Below are positions 24,774 through 32,848 of a stretch of DNA of 64,000 nucleotides, piece by piece. This DNA is from Thermovirga lienii DSM 17291. Its GTDB lineage: Bacteria > Synergistota > Synergistia > Synergistales > Thermovirgaceae. The stretch lies in contig CP003096.1 of the NCBI GenBank assembly GCA_000233775.1, positions 1,452,501 to 1,516,500 of the forward strand. Reading direction: 5' to 3'. The position numbers and the translations under genes were made by a program. The first letter of the stretch is position 1. Every line of letters begins with the position of its first letter. The notes under the pieces were generated by a model. The model saw only the letters and a list, made by a program, of their open reading frames with translations, did not search any database and had not been told where the DNA came from.

Positions 24774-25296
24774 TGCCGCGTTCCTCCAACATCTTTATGC
24801 GATCACGCAACTCTGCGGCCCTTTCGTATTCTTCTCTTTCCACAGCCATCTTCAATTGTGTCTTCAAAGACTGCAGATCATCCTTCAGTCCCTCGTCGGA
24901 CACAATACCCGGTCTTGCCCCTCTATGCACTTCGCACCCATGAATATTCCTCAAAATTGCACCTAAATACCTTTCAAAAGCTCTATAACACTCGGCACAA
25001 CCAAATTTCCCAACCTTTCTGAAGGTCTCCAAATCTATTCCACAATTAGGGCAAGCTATCTTTTCCTTTTTATCTGCCTCAGTTCCTTGATCAATCCCAT
25101 CAGGCTCCACTGGCGAAAGGATCTTCCCCAGCAAGGAGCCAAATTTAAAATCCAGACCAATATCAGGAATGATGCCCTCGTTACTTAACGATTGGGCACA
25201 TTTTTGGCATAAGTGATACTCCGAAATTACACCATCCTGCATGTGCTTTATGTGCAGTGTTGCTTCATTTTCGTTGCACCTTTCGCATCTCATCAC
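24760..25296 (-). CDS. mcsA: McsA activator of McsB (zinc-finger, UVR motif)
   Basis: 178 residues with four CxxC zinc pairs: CERC near residue 4, CQKC near 30, CPNC near 82 and CAEC near 99. A UvrB/UvrC motif helix (LKMAVEREEYERAAELRDRI) lies at the C-terminus. McsA binds and stimulates the McsB kinase. The gene starts 9 bp after ctsR ends and overlaps mcsB. Confidence 0.94.
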   Translation of the reverse strand: MMRCERCNENEATLHIKHMQDGVISEYHLCQKCAQSLSNEGIIPDIGLDFKFGSLLGKILSPVEPDGIDQGTEADKKEKIACPNCGIDLETFRKVGKFGCAECYRAFERYLGAILRNIHGCEVHRGARPGIVSDEGLKDDLQSLKTQLKMAVEREEYERAAELRDRIKMLEERGNACS

Positions 25297-25305
25297 TAGA
25301 CCCCT

Positions 25306-25785
25306 CTATTGGTAAGCTAGGCCCTTGAGCATTCTCTTCAAAAGCTCTGCATGCATGGCCTCCCTTTTATATGGGGAGAGATCAAAAATGTCCCTTGCCA
25401 TCTCCTCTTGAAAGCGAATAGCCATTTCTATTATCAATCGCTCCCGTTGAGATATAAAATTCCTCTGTTGCAGGTTGGCCAAAAGCTTCCGCGCCTCCTG
25501 CTCGCTGATCAAGTCCCCAACCAGCTCCTCCACGTGATTCGCCTTTTCCTCTGGCAGAGAAAGACAAAGCCTTATTATTCTTATGTAGCCGTGGCCTCCT
25601 CGCTGGCTCTCCACAATGTAGCCTCGCTCAGGAGTGAACCTGCTTCTTATTACATAATTTATCTGGCTCGGCACACAACCAAACTTCTCGGCAAGCTCTT
25701 TTCTACTCAGGAAGATTGATTCGTTTCCCTGCTCTTCTAAAAGTTTGTTGATATATCTTTCTATAAGCTTCGTGAGACTTGCCAA
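25306..25785 (-). CDS. ctsR: CtsR stress-response repressor
   Basis: 159-residue repressor of class III heat-shock genes. The N-terminal winged helix includes FLSRKELAEKFGCVPSQINY (about residues 25-44) and the beta-wing GGHGYIRI with its DNA-contacting Gly-Gly turn near 64. The C-terminal helices form the dimer and McsB-target part. The start is TTG 25785, with GGAGGGG six bases upstream. First gene of the operon; two matching operator boxes lie directly upstream, so it should repress itself. Confidence 0.95.
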   Translation of the reverse strand: MASLTKLIERYINKLLEEQGNESIFLSRKELAEKFGCVPSQINYVIRSRFTPERGYIVESQRGGHGYIRIIRLCLSLPEEKANHVEELVGDLISEQEARKLLANLQQRNFISQRERLIIEMAIRFQEEMARDIFDLSPYKREAMHAELLKRMLKGLAYQ

Positions 25786-25798
25786 GGTAGACCCCTCC

Positions 25799-25815
25799 TT
25801 TGACTTATTTTGACA
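25799..25815 (-). promoter_or_regulatory. CtsR box 1
   Basis: The minus strand reads TGTCAAA-ATA-AGTCAAA, a 7-3-7 tandem repeat that fits the known CtsR operator with one base off in the first heptamer. It lies between the -10 element and the ctsR start and abuts the ribosome site. Confidence 0.85.
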
Positions 25816-25820
25816 GCCTC

Positions 25821-25849
25821 ATTATATAAAAATGGTCAATATAAGTCAA
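25821..25849 (-). promoter_or_regulatory. Promoter of the ctsR operon
   Basis: On the minus strand, TTGACT (25844-25849) and TATAAT (25821-25826) are exactly 17 bp apart. The -35 element is covered by CtsR box 2. The promoter lies within 40 bp of the plsY stop codon. Confidence 0.85.
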
Positions 25850-25850
25850 A
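25834..25850 (+). promoter_or_regulatory. CtsR box 2
   Basis: The plus strand reads GGTCAAT-ATA-AGTCAAA, a second 7-3-7 CtsR operator in the opposite orientation to box 1, one base off consensus. It overlaps the -35 element, so binding should block RNA polymerase. Confidence 0.85.
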
Positions 25851-25859
25851 CAAAGGGCT

Positions 25860-26456
25860 TCATCTTTTGTTGCCCACCTTAAGCTCCTTGCCTTCCATTA
25901 GATTTCGGATGTTACTCCTGTGCCTAATTATCACTAAAAGTGCTAGAATTGCACCTCCATAGACGTAGTATGAGTGGGCGCCCAGCAACTTCATAAAAAG
26001 CGGCGCAAGGGACACTGAGAACATAGAGGCCACAGACACATACTTGGTAACCCGCATGGTCACATACCATACCGCGCCGGAAAGCAAGGCCCCTAAAGGG
26101 CAAAGAGCAAATAAAACTCCATATGTAGTTGAAACCCCCTTGCCACCTTTGAAACGTAGCCGCACTGGAAAGTTATGACCCAAGACCGAAGCAATGCCAA
26201 TAACCGTCAAAGCCATAGGATCCATCCCCAAAAGATGCTTGCACAGTAAAACCAGAGCTCCTCCCTTTGCCATGTCAAATATGGCTACTGATATTCCCCA
26301 CGGCTTGCCCAACACTCTTGTCACGTTAGTTGCCCCTATGTTTCCTGAACCTACAGTTCTAATATCTATGTTCTTCTTCCACCGGACCAATAAGAAACCT
26401 ACCGGTATGGAACCTAAAAGATACCCAACTATGGCTCCCAACACGGTCTCCATCAT
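25860..26456 (-). CDS. plsY: Acyl-phosphate:glycerol-3-phosphate acyltransferase
   Basis: Membrane enzyme of 198 residues that puts the first acyl chain on glycerol-3-phosphate in phospholipid synthesis. Family motifs are GYLLGSIPVGFL near residue 11, GSGNIGATNVTRVLG near 37 (substrate loop) and GHNFPVRLRFKGGKGVSTTYG near 93. About five membrane helices are visible. Its ATG overlaps the stop of the acetate-CoA ligase gene upstream. Confidence 0.95.
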   Translation of the reverse strand: MMETVLGAIVGYLLGSIPVGFLLVRWKKNIDIRTVGSGNIGATNVTRVLGKPWGISVAIFDMAKGGALVLLCKHLLGMDPMALTVIGIASVLGHNFPVRLRFKGGKGVSTTYGVLFALCPLGALLSGAVWYVTMRVTKYVSVASMFSVSLAPLFMKLLGAHSYYVYGGAILALLVIIRHRSNIRNLMEGKELKVGNKR

Positions 26457-28558
26457 TGGGGGCCCCTCCTGAGTATCATTGCATCAATTGCCTTAATGCC
26501 ATACCCCTCATCAAAAACGAACACAGGGTTCGCGTCTAACTCCTGGAGATCTTCCTCTATGCTGGCCAGGATAGATATTTTTTCTATGGCTTCCGCCAAG
26601 GCGCCTATGTCCTTCTTGTTCTGTCCCCTAGCTCCCGCCAACAGAGGATATCCCTTAAGCTCTTCAATCATCTTCTCGGCTTCCTTCTTCGATACAGGGG
26701 CTCTCCTAAGGGAGACATCTTTCAACACTTCGACATATATACCTCCAAGTCCCACGGCCACGATGGGACCGAAAAGCTCGTCCCTTTTGACTCCTATCAT
26801 GAATTCCAGGCCTCCCGTTACCATCTCCTGTATCAGAACGCCATGAATATTTTCCCTAGCTGTCACTTTCGAGGCCTTTTCCATAAGACGTCCATAAGCG
26901 TTCCTAACTTCCTCTTGAGATCGTAAATTCAAAGCTACGACTCCTGCATCGGTCTTGTGAAGTATATCAGGGGACATAACTTTAAGAGCGACAGGGTAAC
27001 CTATCTCATCCGCCGCCTCCAAGGCATCGTTCAAGTTCTCACACAACCGCTCCCTGGTTATAGGGACACCATAGGCTGCCAACACCTGCTTTGCTTCATA
27101 TTCCGTCAATCTGGCCGGGTAATCTTTCAATACACCGGTTCTCCTCTTGAACTCTACCTTGTCCTCTTCCTCAAACATCCTGGAGCTTTCGTAGAGCTTA
27201 GACATGGCCCAGGCACATCTACGAGGACTCTGAAACAGGGGAACCCCTCCCTCTCTCAGATAGTCCAAAAACCTGCCCCCCTGCTCCCTGTTTATCAACC
27301 AGCAGCATGCGAAAGGCTTGGGACTCTTGTGAAAAATATTTTTTATGTCTTGGGCCACTCTATACCCCGATTCTCCTGTTATCATCGAGACCACTACGGT
27401 AACCATATCGATATTGGGACTTTCGATGACGGCTTCCACGCTGGAAGCAAACCCTTCAGGCTCGTTTATAACCTGAGCGGTCAAGTCTACTGGGTTTCTA
27501 GAAGAACCAAAGGGAGGAATGTGTTCTTCTATCTTTTTCTTGGCGTCATCTGGAAGTTCAGGGACCTCCAATCCCTCATCATAGGCCCTGTCCGCCATAA
27601 TGATTCCTCCGCCCCCTGAGGTAGTCAAGATTCCTAGTCTTCTACCTTTGGGACGCTTTGGAGAGCCAAATATCTTTCCCAAATCCACTATATCTTGGGC
27701 ATCTTCTATCTCTATGGCACCATATTGTTTGAATATGGTTCTCCATACTGCCTCATCTCCCGCCAATGCGGCTGTATGGCTTCTTACCGCTTCCTGGGCG
27801 GTGGGACTTCTACCTACTTTGAGTACCGCAACTGGCAGGTTCCTTTTTCTGGCCTTTGAAAGCAAATCTATGAAGCGGTTTCCGTCCTTTATACCCTCCA
27901 TGTACATGACCAAAAGCCTTACTTCGGGATCATCTGCAAAAGCCATACCAAAATCAATTACGTCCAAATCAGCTTGATTGCCTGTTGTAACTACGTAACG
28001 GAACCCAACTCCCCTCTCTGCCGCCATTGCAAATGACGCAAAACCAAAGGCACCACTCTGTGACACATAAGCCACATGTCCCTTTGGTCTCGCATCAGAA
28101 TCCAGTGAGGCTGAGAAGCTTAACGGAATGGAGGACACAAAATTGACTAACCCTTGACAATTGGGACCAAGTATCCTGGTACCACCTCTTTTTGCTATAT
28201 CAATCAACTCATCTTGGGCCTGCTGGTTGTCGCTCTCGGCGAAACCGGAAGAAAATATTACAGCAAAGGGAACCCCTCGCTGAACACTCTGTTTTATGAC
28301 CTGGGGCACCAATTCAGCTCTTACACCCACCAAAACAACATCGGGGGTTTCCGGCAACGAAGCGACGTCGGGATAGCACGCCAAACCGTCTATTTCCTTG
28401 TACTTTGGGTTTACAGGATATATTTTACCCTTGTAGTTGTACCTTTTTAGAAGCTTAAGAGGTCGACCAGATATGCTTTCCATGTTGGCAGACGCACCCA
28501 CTATGGCCACTGAGCCAGGTTCCATCAGCCTTTTGATATCTAATGTGCTATTTCCCAT
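26453..28558 (-). CDS. Acetate-CoA ligase (ADP-forming), fused alpha-beta type
   Basis: 701-residue NDP-forming acyl-CoA synthetase. The N-terminal CoA-binding domain (VAIVGASANMESISGRPLK, about residues 13-31) and succinyl-CoA-ligase-like domains make up the alpha part; an ATP-grasp domain (about 480-700, YPVALKVMSPDILHKTDAGVV near 521) makes up the beta part. It turns acetyl-CoA (or branched or aryl acyl-CoA from amino acids) plus ADP into the acid plus ATP, a main energy step in peptide-fermenting anaerobes. ATG 28558 follows AGGAGGCTAAGGCG. The alcohol dehydrogenase gene is 36 bp upstream, so the two probably share a transcript. Confidence 0.92.
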   Translation of the reverse strand: MGNSTLDIKRLMEPGSVAIVGASANMESISGRPLKLLKRYNYKGKIYPVNPKYKEIDGLACYPDVASLPETPDVVLVGVRAELVPQVIKQSVQRGVPFAVIFSSGFAESDNQQAQDELIDIAKRGGTRILGPNCQGLVNFVSSIPLSFSASLDSDARPKGHVAYVSQSGAFGFASFAMAAERGVGFRYVVTTGNQADLDVIDFGMAFADDPEVRLLVMYMEGIKDGNRFIDLLSKARKRNLPVAVLKVGRSPTAQEAVRSHTAALAGDEAVWRTIFKQYGAIEIEDAQDIVDLGKIFGSPKRPKGRRLGILTTSGGGGIIMADRAYDEGLEVPELPDDAKKKIEEHIPPFGSSRNPVDLTAQVINEPEGFASSVEAVIESPNIDMVTVVVSMITGESGYRVAQDIKNIFHKSPKPFACCWLINREQGGRFLDYLREGGVPLFQSPRRCAWAMSKLYESSRMFEEEDKVEFKRRTGVLKDYPARLTEYEAKQVLAAYGVPITRERLCENLNDALEAADEIGYPVALKVMSPDILHKTDAGVVALNLRSQEEVRNAYGRLMEKASKVTARENIHGVLIQEMVTGGLEFMIGVKRDELFGPIVAVGLGGIYVEVLKDVSLRRAPVSKKEAEKMIEELKGYPLLAGARGQNKKDIGALAEAIEKISILASIEEDLQELDANPVFVFDEGYGIKAIDAMILRRGPQ

Positions 28559-28594
28559 CGCCTTAGCCTCCTTAAGTCAAAATAGCCCATTCTT

Positions 28595-29761
28595 CTACCA
28601 AGCTCTCTCGTAAATCAGGCGTATATCTTCAACCGACAGCTGCTTGGGGTTGTTGCCCAAAAGCCTCTTTTCTTCAAAAGCGGCCTCCGCCATCCTTGGA
28701 ATGGCTTCTTTGGGAATACCAAGATCGCGCAACCTGGAGGGTACTTCTATAGCCTCTGCTAGTTTCATGACAAGATCTATTACATCGTCGGGGCAGATCT
28801 TTTTACTCTCCCTATCCTTCAAAGGAGAAATCATGGTTTGTGCCATTTCCTCGTACAGCTTCTCATTTCCCGGGAGATTATACTCCAAAACGTGTCTTAG
28901 CATCACAGTATTGGCAACGCCATGAGGCACGTGGAATTCTCCTCCTAGAGGATACGCCAAAGCGTGCACGGCAGCCGTTCCTGCCATGGAAAAAGCCATC
29001 CCCGCCAACAGGCTTCCAAGGGAGACATTATATCTAGCTTGCCTGTCCTTCCCGTCCAGCACCGCTCTCTCAAGGAACCCATATATTTTCCTTATGGCGG
29101 AGAGAGACAACTCCCTACTAAGGGGATTTGAATTTATGGAAATAAATGACTCTATCCCATGTATCAATGCATCCATTCCAGTGCTGGCAGTAATATGCCT
29201 AGGAACTTCCCACGTAAGGACCGGGTCAACTATGGCCACGTCACACACAAGGTAAGGACTGACTATACCTTTCTTGACTTGCTCCTCTTTGAAAGTAAAT
29301 ATGGCAACTGGGGATACCTCTGAACCGCTTCCGGAGGTCGTGGGAAGCAGAATTACAGGCAACCCTTTTCGGGGAACTTTATTTATCCCTATAATTTGCT
29401 CTAGCACTACATCGTCCCACTTGGCCAAAACCCCTAAAACCTTGGTGAAATCCATGGTGCTTCCCCCACCTAACCCTATAAGGAGGTCGCACCCTTCTTT
29501 TCTTATCATGTTGGAAGCATCCTCCAACAGTTCTATAGGAGGTTCCGGCTCCACTCCGTGGAACATAAAGGGATTTAACCCAGCATCTTGGAGGGTACGC
29601 TTTATCTGCCCGAAAGCCTCTGTCTTTGGCATATTGGGCCCTGTTATCAAAGCAGGCCTTTTGGAACCTAGTTGCAATATATGCTCTGGAAGCTCCCTGG
29701 ACTTACCTTCCCCAAAAATAACCTTGGATGGATAGTTAAAAACTATATCCTCTCTGTTCAT
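28595..29761 (-). CDS. Iron-containing alcohol dehydrogenase
   Basis: 388 residues of the type III (Fe-ADH) family, NAD(P)-dependent. GLGGGSTMDFTKV near residue 85 binds the nucleotide, and the metal site includes His residues in ALAYPLGGEFHVPHGVANTVML near 250. Probably reduces aldehydes to alcohols or makes the reverse step in fermentation. ATG 29761 follows AGGAGGAGGGCC; an upstream in-frame start would overlap the neighbouring gene. It is read together with the ADP-forming ligase downstream. Confidence 0.93.
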   Translation of the reverse strand: MNREDIVFNYPSKVIFGEGKSRELPEHILQLGSKRPALITGPNMPKTEAFGQIKRTLQDAGLNPFMFHGVEPEPPIELLEDASNMIRKEGCDLLIGLGGGSTMDFTKVLGVLAKWDDVVLEQIIGINKVPRKGLPVILLPTTSGSGSEVSPVAIFTFKEEQVKKGIVSPYLVCDVAIVDPVLTWEVPRHITASTGMDALIHGIESFISINSNPLSRELSLSAIRKIYGFLERAVLDGKDRQARYNVSLGSLLAGMAFSMAGTAAVHALAYPLGGEFHVPHGVANTVMLRHVLEYNLPGNEKLYEEMAQTMISPLKDRESKKICPDDVIDLVMKLAEAIEVPSRLRDLGIPKEAIPRMAEAAFEEKRLLGNNPKQLSVEDIRLIYERAW

Positions 29762-29795
29762 GGCCCTCCTCCTTTCATCAAAAACAGTAAACCCT

Positions 29796-30386
29796 TTAAG
29801 GTGCAATAATGACCGTCATACCCTTCGTAACGTTTTTTACCAGTTCCAGCAAATCTTGATTCCTTAGGCGGATACACCCCTCCGTGGCTTTTGTACCTAT
29901 AGAAGCGGGGTCGTGAGTTCCATGGATGCCTATACCTTTGTGAGGAGGAGTTTTTAATCTTATAAAGTAAGGACCGTATGCTCCCGCAATGGGCCCCTTC
30001 CCGTCTCCAAAGTCATGAACCCAATGTCTAGAGTCCTCCACAGACACTACGGAAAATATTCCCTCTGGAGTCCTCATGTCTCCTTCTTCCCTTTTGTCTC
30101 CGTCGTTTTTCCCTATGGCTACAGGATAGCGAGCAAGGACAACTTTTCCATCATACAAGGTCAGTGTAAAATCTCTCTTTCTCACCAAGATCCATTTTTT
30201 ACCCTCCAAGCCATTAGCTTGAACAGCTTCATCAACATTAAAAAATTCGTTTACCGATGAGGAAGCTGAGGCTTCCTTGCATTCTCCAACATTGACCAGG
30301 CATGAACCTACTAAACCTCCAAAGTAGAACAATAAGACTAAAAACAAACATAACAGTGTTGTAATGATGGACTTAAAGGCGCTCAT
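29796..30386 (-). CDS. Exported L,D-transpeptidase (YkuD domain)
   Basis: 196 residues with an N-terminal membrane anchor or signal peptide (about 8-28) and a YkuD domain. The active-site block is GIHGTHDP near residue 150, followed by GTKATEGCIRLRNQDL, with the catalytic Cys near 168. Such enzymes make 3-3 cross-links in peptidoglycan or attach proteins to it. ATG 30386 follows a GGGGGG stretch. The gene lies 34 bp upstream of the alcohol dehydrogenase start on the same strand. Confidence 0.93.
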   Translation of the reverse strand: MSAFKSIITTLLCLFLVLLFYFGGLVGSCLVNVGECKEASASSSVNEFFNVDEAVQANGLEGKKWILVRKRDFTLTLYDGKVVLARYPVAIGKNDGDKREEGDMRTPEGIFSVVSVEDSRHWVHDFGDGKGPIAGAYGPYFIRLKTPPHKGIGIHGTHDPASIGTKATEGCIRLRNQDLLELVKNVTKGMTVIIAP

Positions 30387-30512
30387 AACTACCCCCCTCT
30401 CCTAGCTATAAGGATAACAGCTTTGGTGTTAATTTCCCACCTTCTTGAAAATTTGTATATACTCTATGTAGCCATATAAGTTCCATGCACAAAAAGAGAG
30501 GAGTGCAAAGCG

Positions 30513-30755
30513 TTGCAAAAAGAAATCCAAGCCCTTATTGGAGCCATATTTATGGGAACTGGCGCTTATTTTTTGGCTTATTCATATGGCCCCCGCATAT
30601 GGGGTAGGCGAAAGAAGGTCACAAAAAATTATCCTGAAGGTTTTTATAACCCTAAAGACACTGGCTCATCAGAGCGCAGAATACGCATAATAAAATCGGC
30701 ATTGGCTGGCATCGCCATAGGAATAATGTTCTTTTTCTACTTTTACATGAAGTAA
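30513..30755 (+). CDS. Hypothetical small membrane protein
   Basis: 80 residues with two membrane helices (about 7-25 and 60-78) separated by a basic, Lys/Arg-rich loop. The start is TTG 30513, with GAGGAG upstream. It is followed after 49 bp by the oligoendopeptidase gene and is probably read with it. No family is recognised. The ribosome site and position support a real gene. Confidence 0.6.
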   Translation: MQKEIQALIGAIFMGTGAYFLAYSYGPRIWGRRKKVTKNYPEGFYNPKDTGSSERRIRIIKSALAGIAIGIMFFFYFYMK

Positions 30756-30804
30756 TTTGCAGATAAAGTTCCAAAGACAACACATGCCACAGGGAGGAAA
30801 ACAA

Positions 30805-32643
30805 ATGACAGAAACTACAAAAAACAATAAAAACGCCCACACGAAACCTATACCTGAAAGGGAAAACCTGCCGGAACATTATAAATGGAGACTGGAAGAT
30901 CTTTTCGAGACGATTGAAGATTGGGGAAAAGCAATCTCAGAATTAGAGAATTTGATAAAACAAATGGAAAGCTACAAGGGGAAAATAAAAGAAAGCCCCA
31001 AGAAGTTGCTGGAGTGCCTTAATCTAGCGGACGAGATAGGACAAAAAAGCGATAGAATATTAGTGTACGCCCATATGAAAAGCCATGAGGACACCAGAAA
31101 AGCCGAGGCTCAGTCGAACGCATATAAGGCCACGGCTCTATTCGTGCAGGCTCAGAAAGCATGCTCCTTTATCACCCCCGAAATTCTTCAAATGGGCGAA
31201 GAGAAAATAAACCAATACATCAAGTCTGAGAAAGGACTGGCGATATACGACTTTTTCCTCAAAGATATCCTGAGAAGACGGGCACACACGCTGGGGGCCT
31301 CGGAGGAATACCTTCTAGCAGGAGCTGGCGAGATAGCTCAAGGGCCGGAAAACATATTTTCGTCACTGACTAATGCTGATATAGAGTTTCCCCCCGTAAC
31401 TGACAGTAGTGGAGAAACTATACCTTTATCCGAAGAGAGATTCAGCACCTTTTTAACCTCCAAGGATAGAACCCTCAGAAAAAATGCCTTCTGCGCACTT
31501 TTCAGCACTTATGGTAAATATAAGAACACCCTATCTGCAACGTACAACAGCGCTATAAGGGGGACATTGTTTTTCGCAAGGGCTAGAAAATTCAACTCCA
31601 CCTTGGAGGCTTCACTCTTCAATGACGCCATCCCCCTTTCCGTATACCATCAACTTATCTCTCATGTAAATGACCACCTGGAGTACCTACACGAATACGT
31701 TTCCTTGAAGAAAAAAGCCCTAAACCTGGAAAAGATCCATATGTACGACATGTACGTAAACATAGCAGAAGAACCTTACGAAGATATCCCCTTTGAAGAA
31801 GCTCAAAAAATTGTGCTGGAGGCTTTGAGACCTCTAGGAAAGGAATATCTGCGTCTAGTTGAAGAGGGCTTTTCTTCCCGGTGGATAGACGTATATGAGA
31901 ACAAAGGCAAACGGGGAGGGGCCTATTGCTGGGGCTGCTACGGAGCACACCCCTATGTTCTCCTAAATTACAACGGCAAATTAAAGGACGTATTCACCCT
32001 TGCTCATGAGATGGGGCACGCGATTCATCAGGCCTACACAAACTCTACACAGCCCTATGTGTACTCTGGACACAGCATCTTCGTTGCTGAAGTGGCATCC
32101 ATAGTTAACGAAATCCTTCTCAACCTGGCCTTGACCCAAAAGGCTTCGACAAAAGAGGAAAAGAAATATTTCCTGCACGTTATGACAGAGCAAATAAGAA
32201 CGACGGTGTTCAGGCAAACATTGTTCGCCGAATTTGAACTCGCAGTCCACCAAATGAGCCAAAGGGGCGAGATACCTTCCCATGAGACGTTCTGCTCCCT
32301 ATGGATGGACCTAAACAAAAAATATTACGGTCAAAATATAGAGCTAGATCCTATCCTGTCCTTTGAATGGTCAAGGATTCCTCATTTTTATTCCCCATTC
32401 TACGTATATCAGTACGCCACTGGCTTTGCTGCTGCTTTAAACATAGTGAACCTGATCGTAGCCGAAGGGGAGAAAGCCCAGAAAGCATACATACAGTTCC
32501 TCAAAAGCGGCAAATCAGACTATCCCATAAACCTGCTGAAAAAAGTCGGAATAGACATGGTAAACGGAAAACCAGTGAAAGAAACAATGGAGTTCTTCTC
32601 TGAAAAACTGAAAAAACTAGAGGAGTTACTAAACTCTAAGTAA
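30805..32643 (+). CDS. pepF: Oligoendopeptidase F (M3 family)
   Basis: Cytoplasmic zinc metallopeptidase of 612 residues that cuts short peptides. The zinc motif LAHEMGHAIHQAYT lies near residue 397, with the third-ligand region IFVAEVASIVNEIL about 28 residues later. GALCWGCYG-like substrate-loop sequence precedes it. ATG 30805 follows GGGAGGAAAACAA. It fits peptide-based growth. A 13-bp stem hairpin follows the gene. Confidence 0.93.
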   Translation: MTETTKNNKNAHTKPIPERENLPEHYKWRLEDLFETIEDWGKAISELENLIKQMESYKGKIKESPKKLLECLNLADEIGQKSDRILVYAHMKSHEDTRKAEAQSNAYKATALFVQAQKACSFITPEILQMGEEKINQYIKSEKGLAIYDFFLKDILRRRAHTLGASEEYLLAGAGEIAQGPENIFSSLTNADIEFPPVTDSSGETIPLSEERFSTFLTSKDRTLRKNAFCALFSTYGKYKNTLSATYNSAIRGTLFFARARKFNSTLEASLFNDAIPLSVYHQLISHVNDHLEYLHEYVSLKKKALNLEKIHMYDMYVNIAEEPYEDIPFEEAQKIVLEALRPLGKEYLRLVEEGFSSRWIDVYENKGKRGGAYCWGCYGAHPYVLLNYNGKLKDVFTLAHEMGHAIHQAYTNSTQPYVYSGHSIFVAEVASIVNEILLNLALTQKASTKEEKKYFLHVMTEQIRTTVFRQTLFAEFELAVHQMSQRGEIPSHETFCSLWMDLNKKYYGQNIELDPILSFEWSRIPHFYSPFYVYQYATGFAAALNIVNLIVAEGEKAQKAYIQFLKSGKSDYPINLLKKVGIDMVNGKPVKETMEFFSEKLKKLEELLNSK

Positions 32644-32671
32644 ACGTCACTAAGGGCATCTTATTTTAACA

Positions 32672-32704
32672 TTGAAGGGGCTCTACCAGAGAGAGCCCCT
32701 TCAA
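32672..32704. terminator. Hairpin between pepF and the nitronate monooxygenase remnant
   Basis: TTGAAGGGGCTCT and AGAGCCCCTTCAA form a perfect 13-bp stem with a 7-base loop between converging genes. No strong T-run follows on either side, so it is terminator-like only. Confidence 0.6.
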
Positions 32705-32848
32705 ACCAGTCCAATTACTTTATATACTCATCAGTTTTCGAAAAGGTCTTTGAAAATCTCCGCCACCGATTCTTTCCTAGTCAACTTCGAAACGTTGGAT
32801 CCACAGAAAAACAGCCCTTCTTCCCATCTGCCGAAGAAGGCGTCCACC

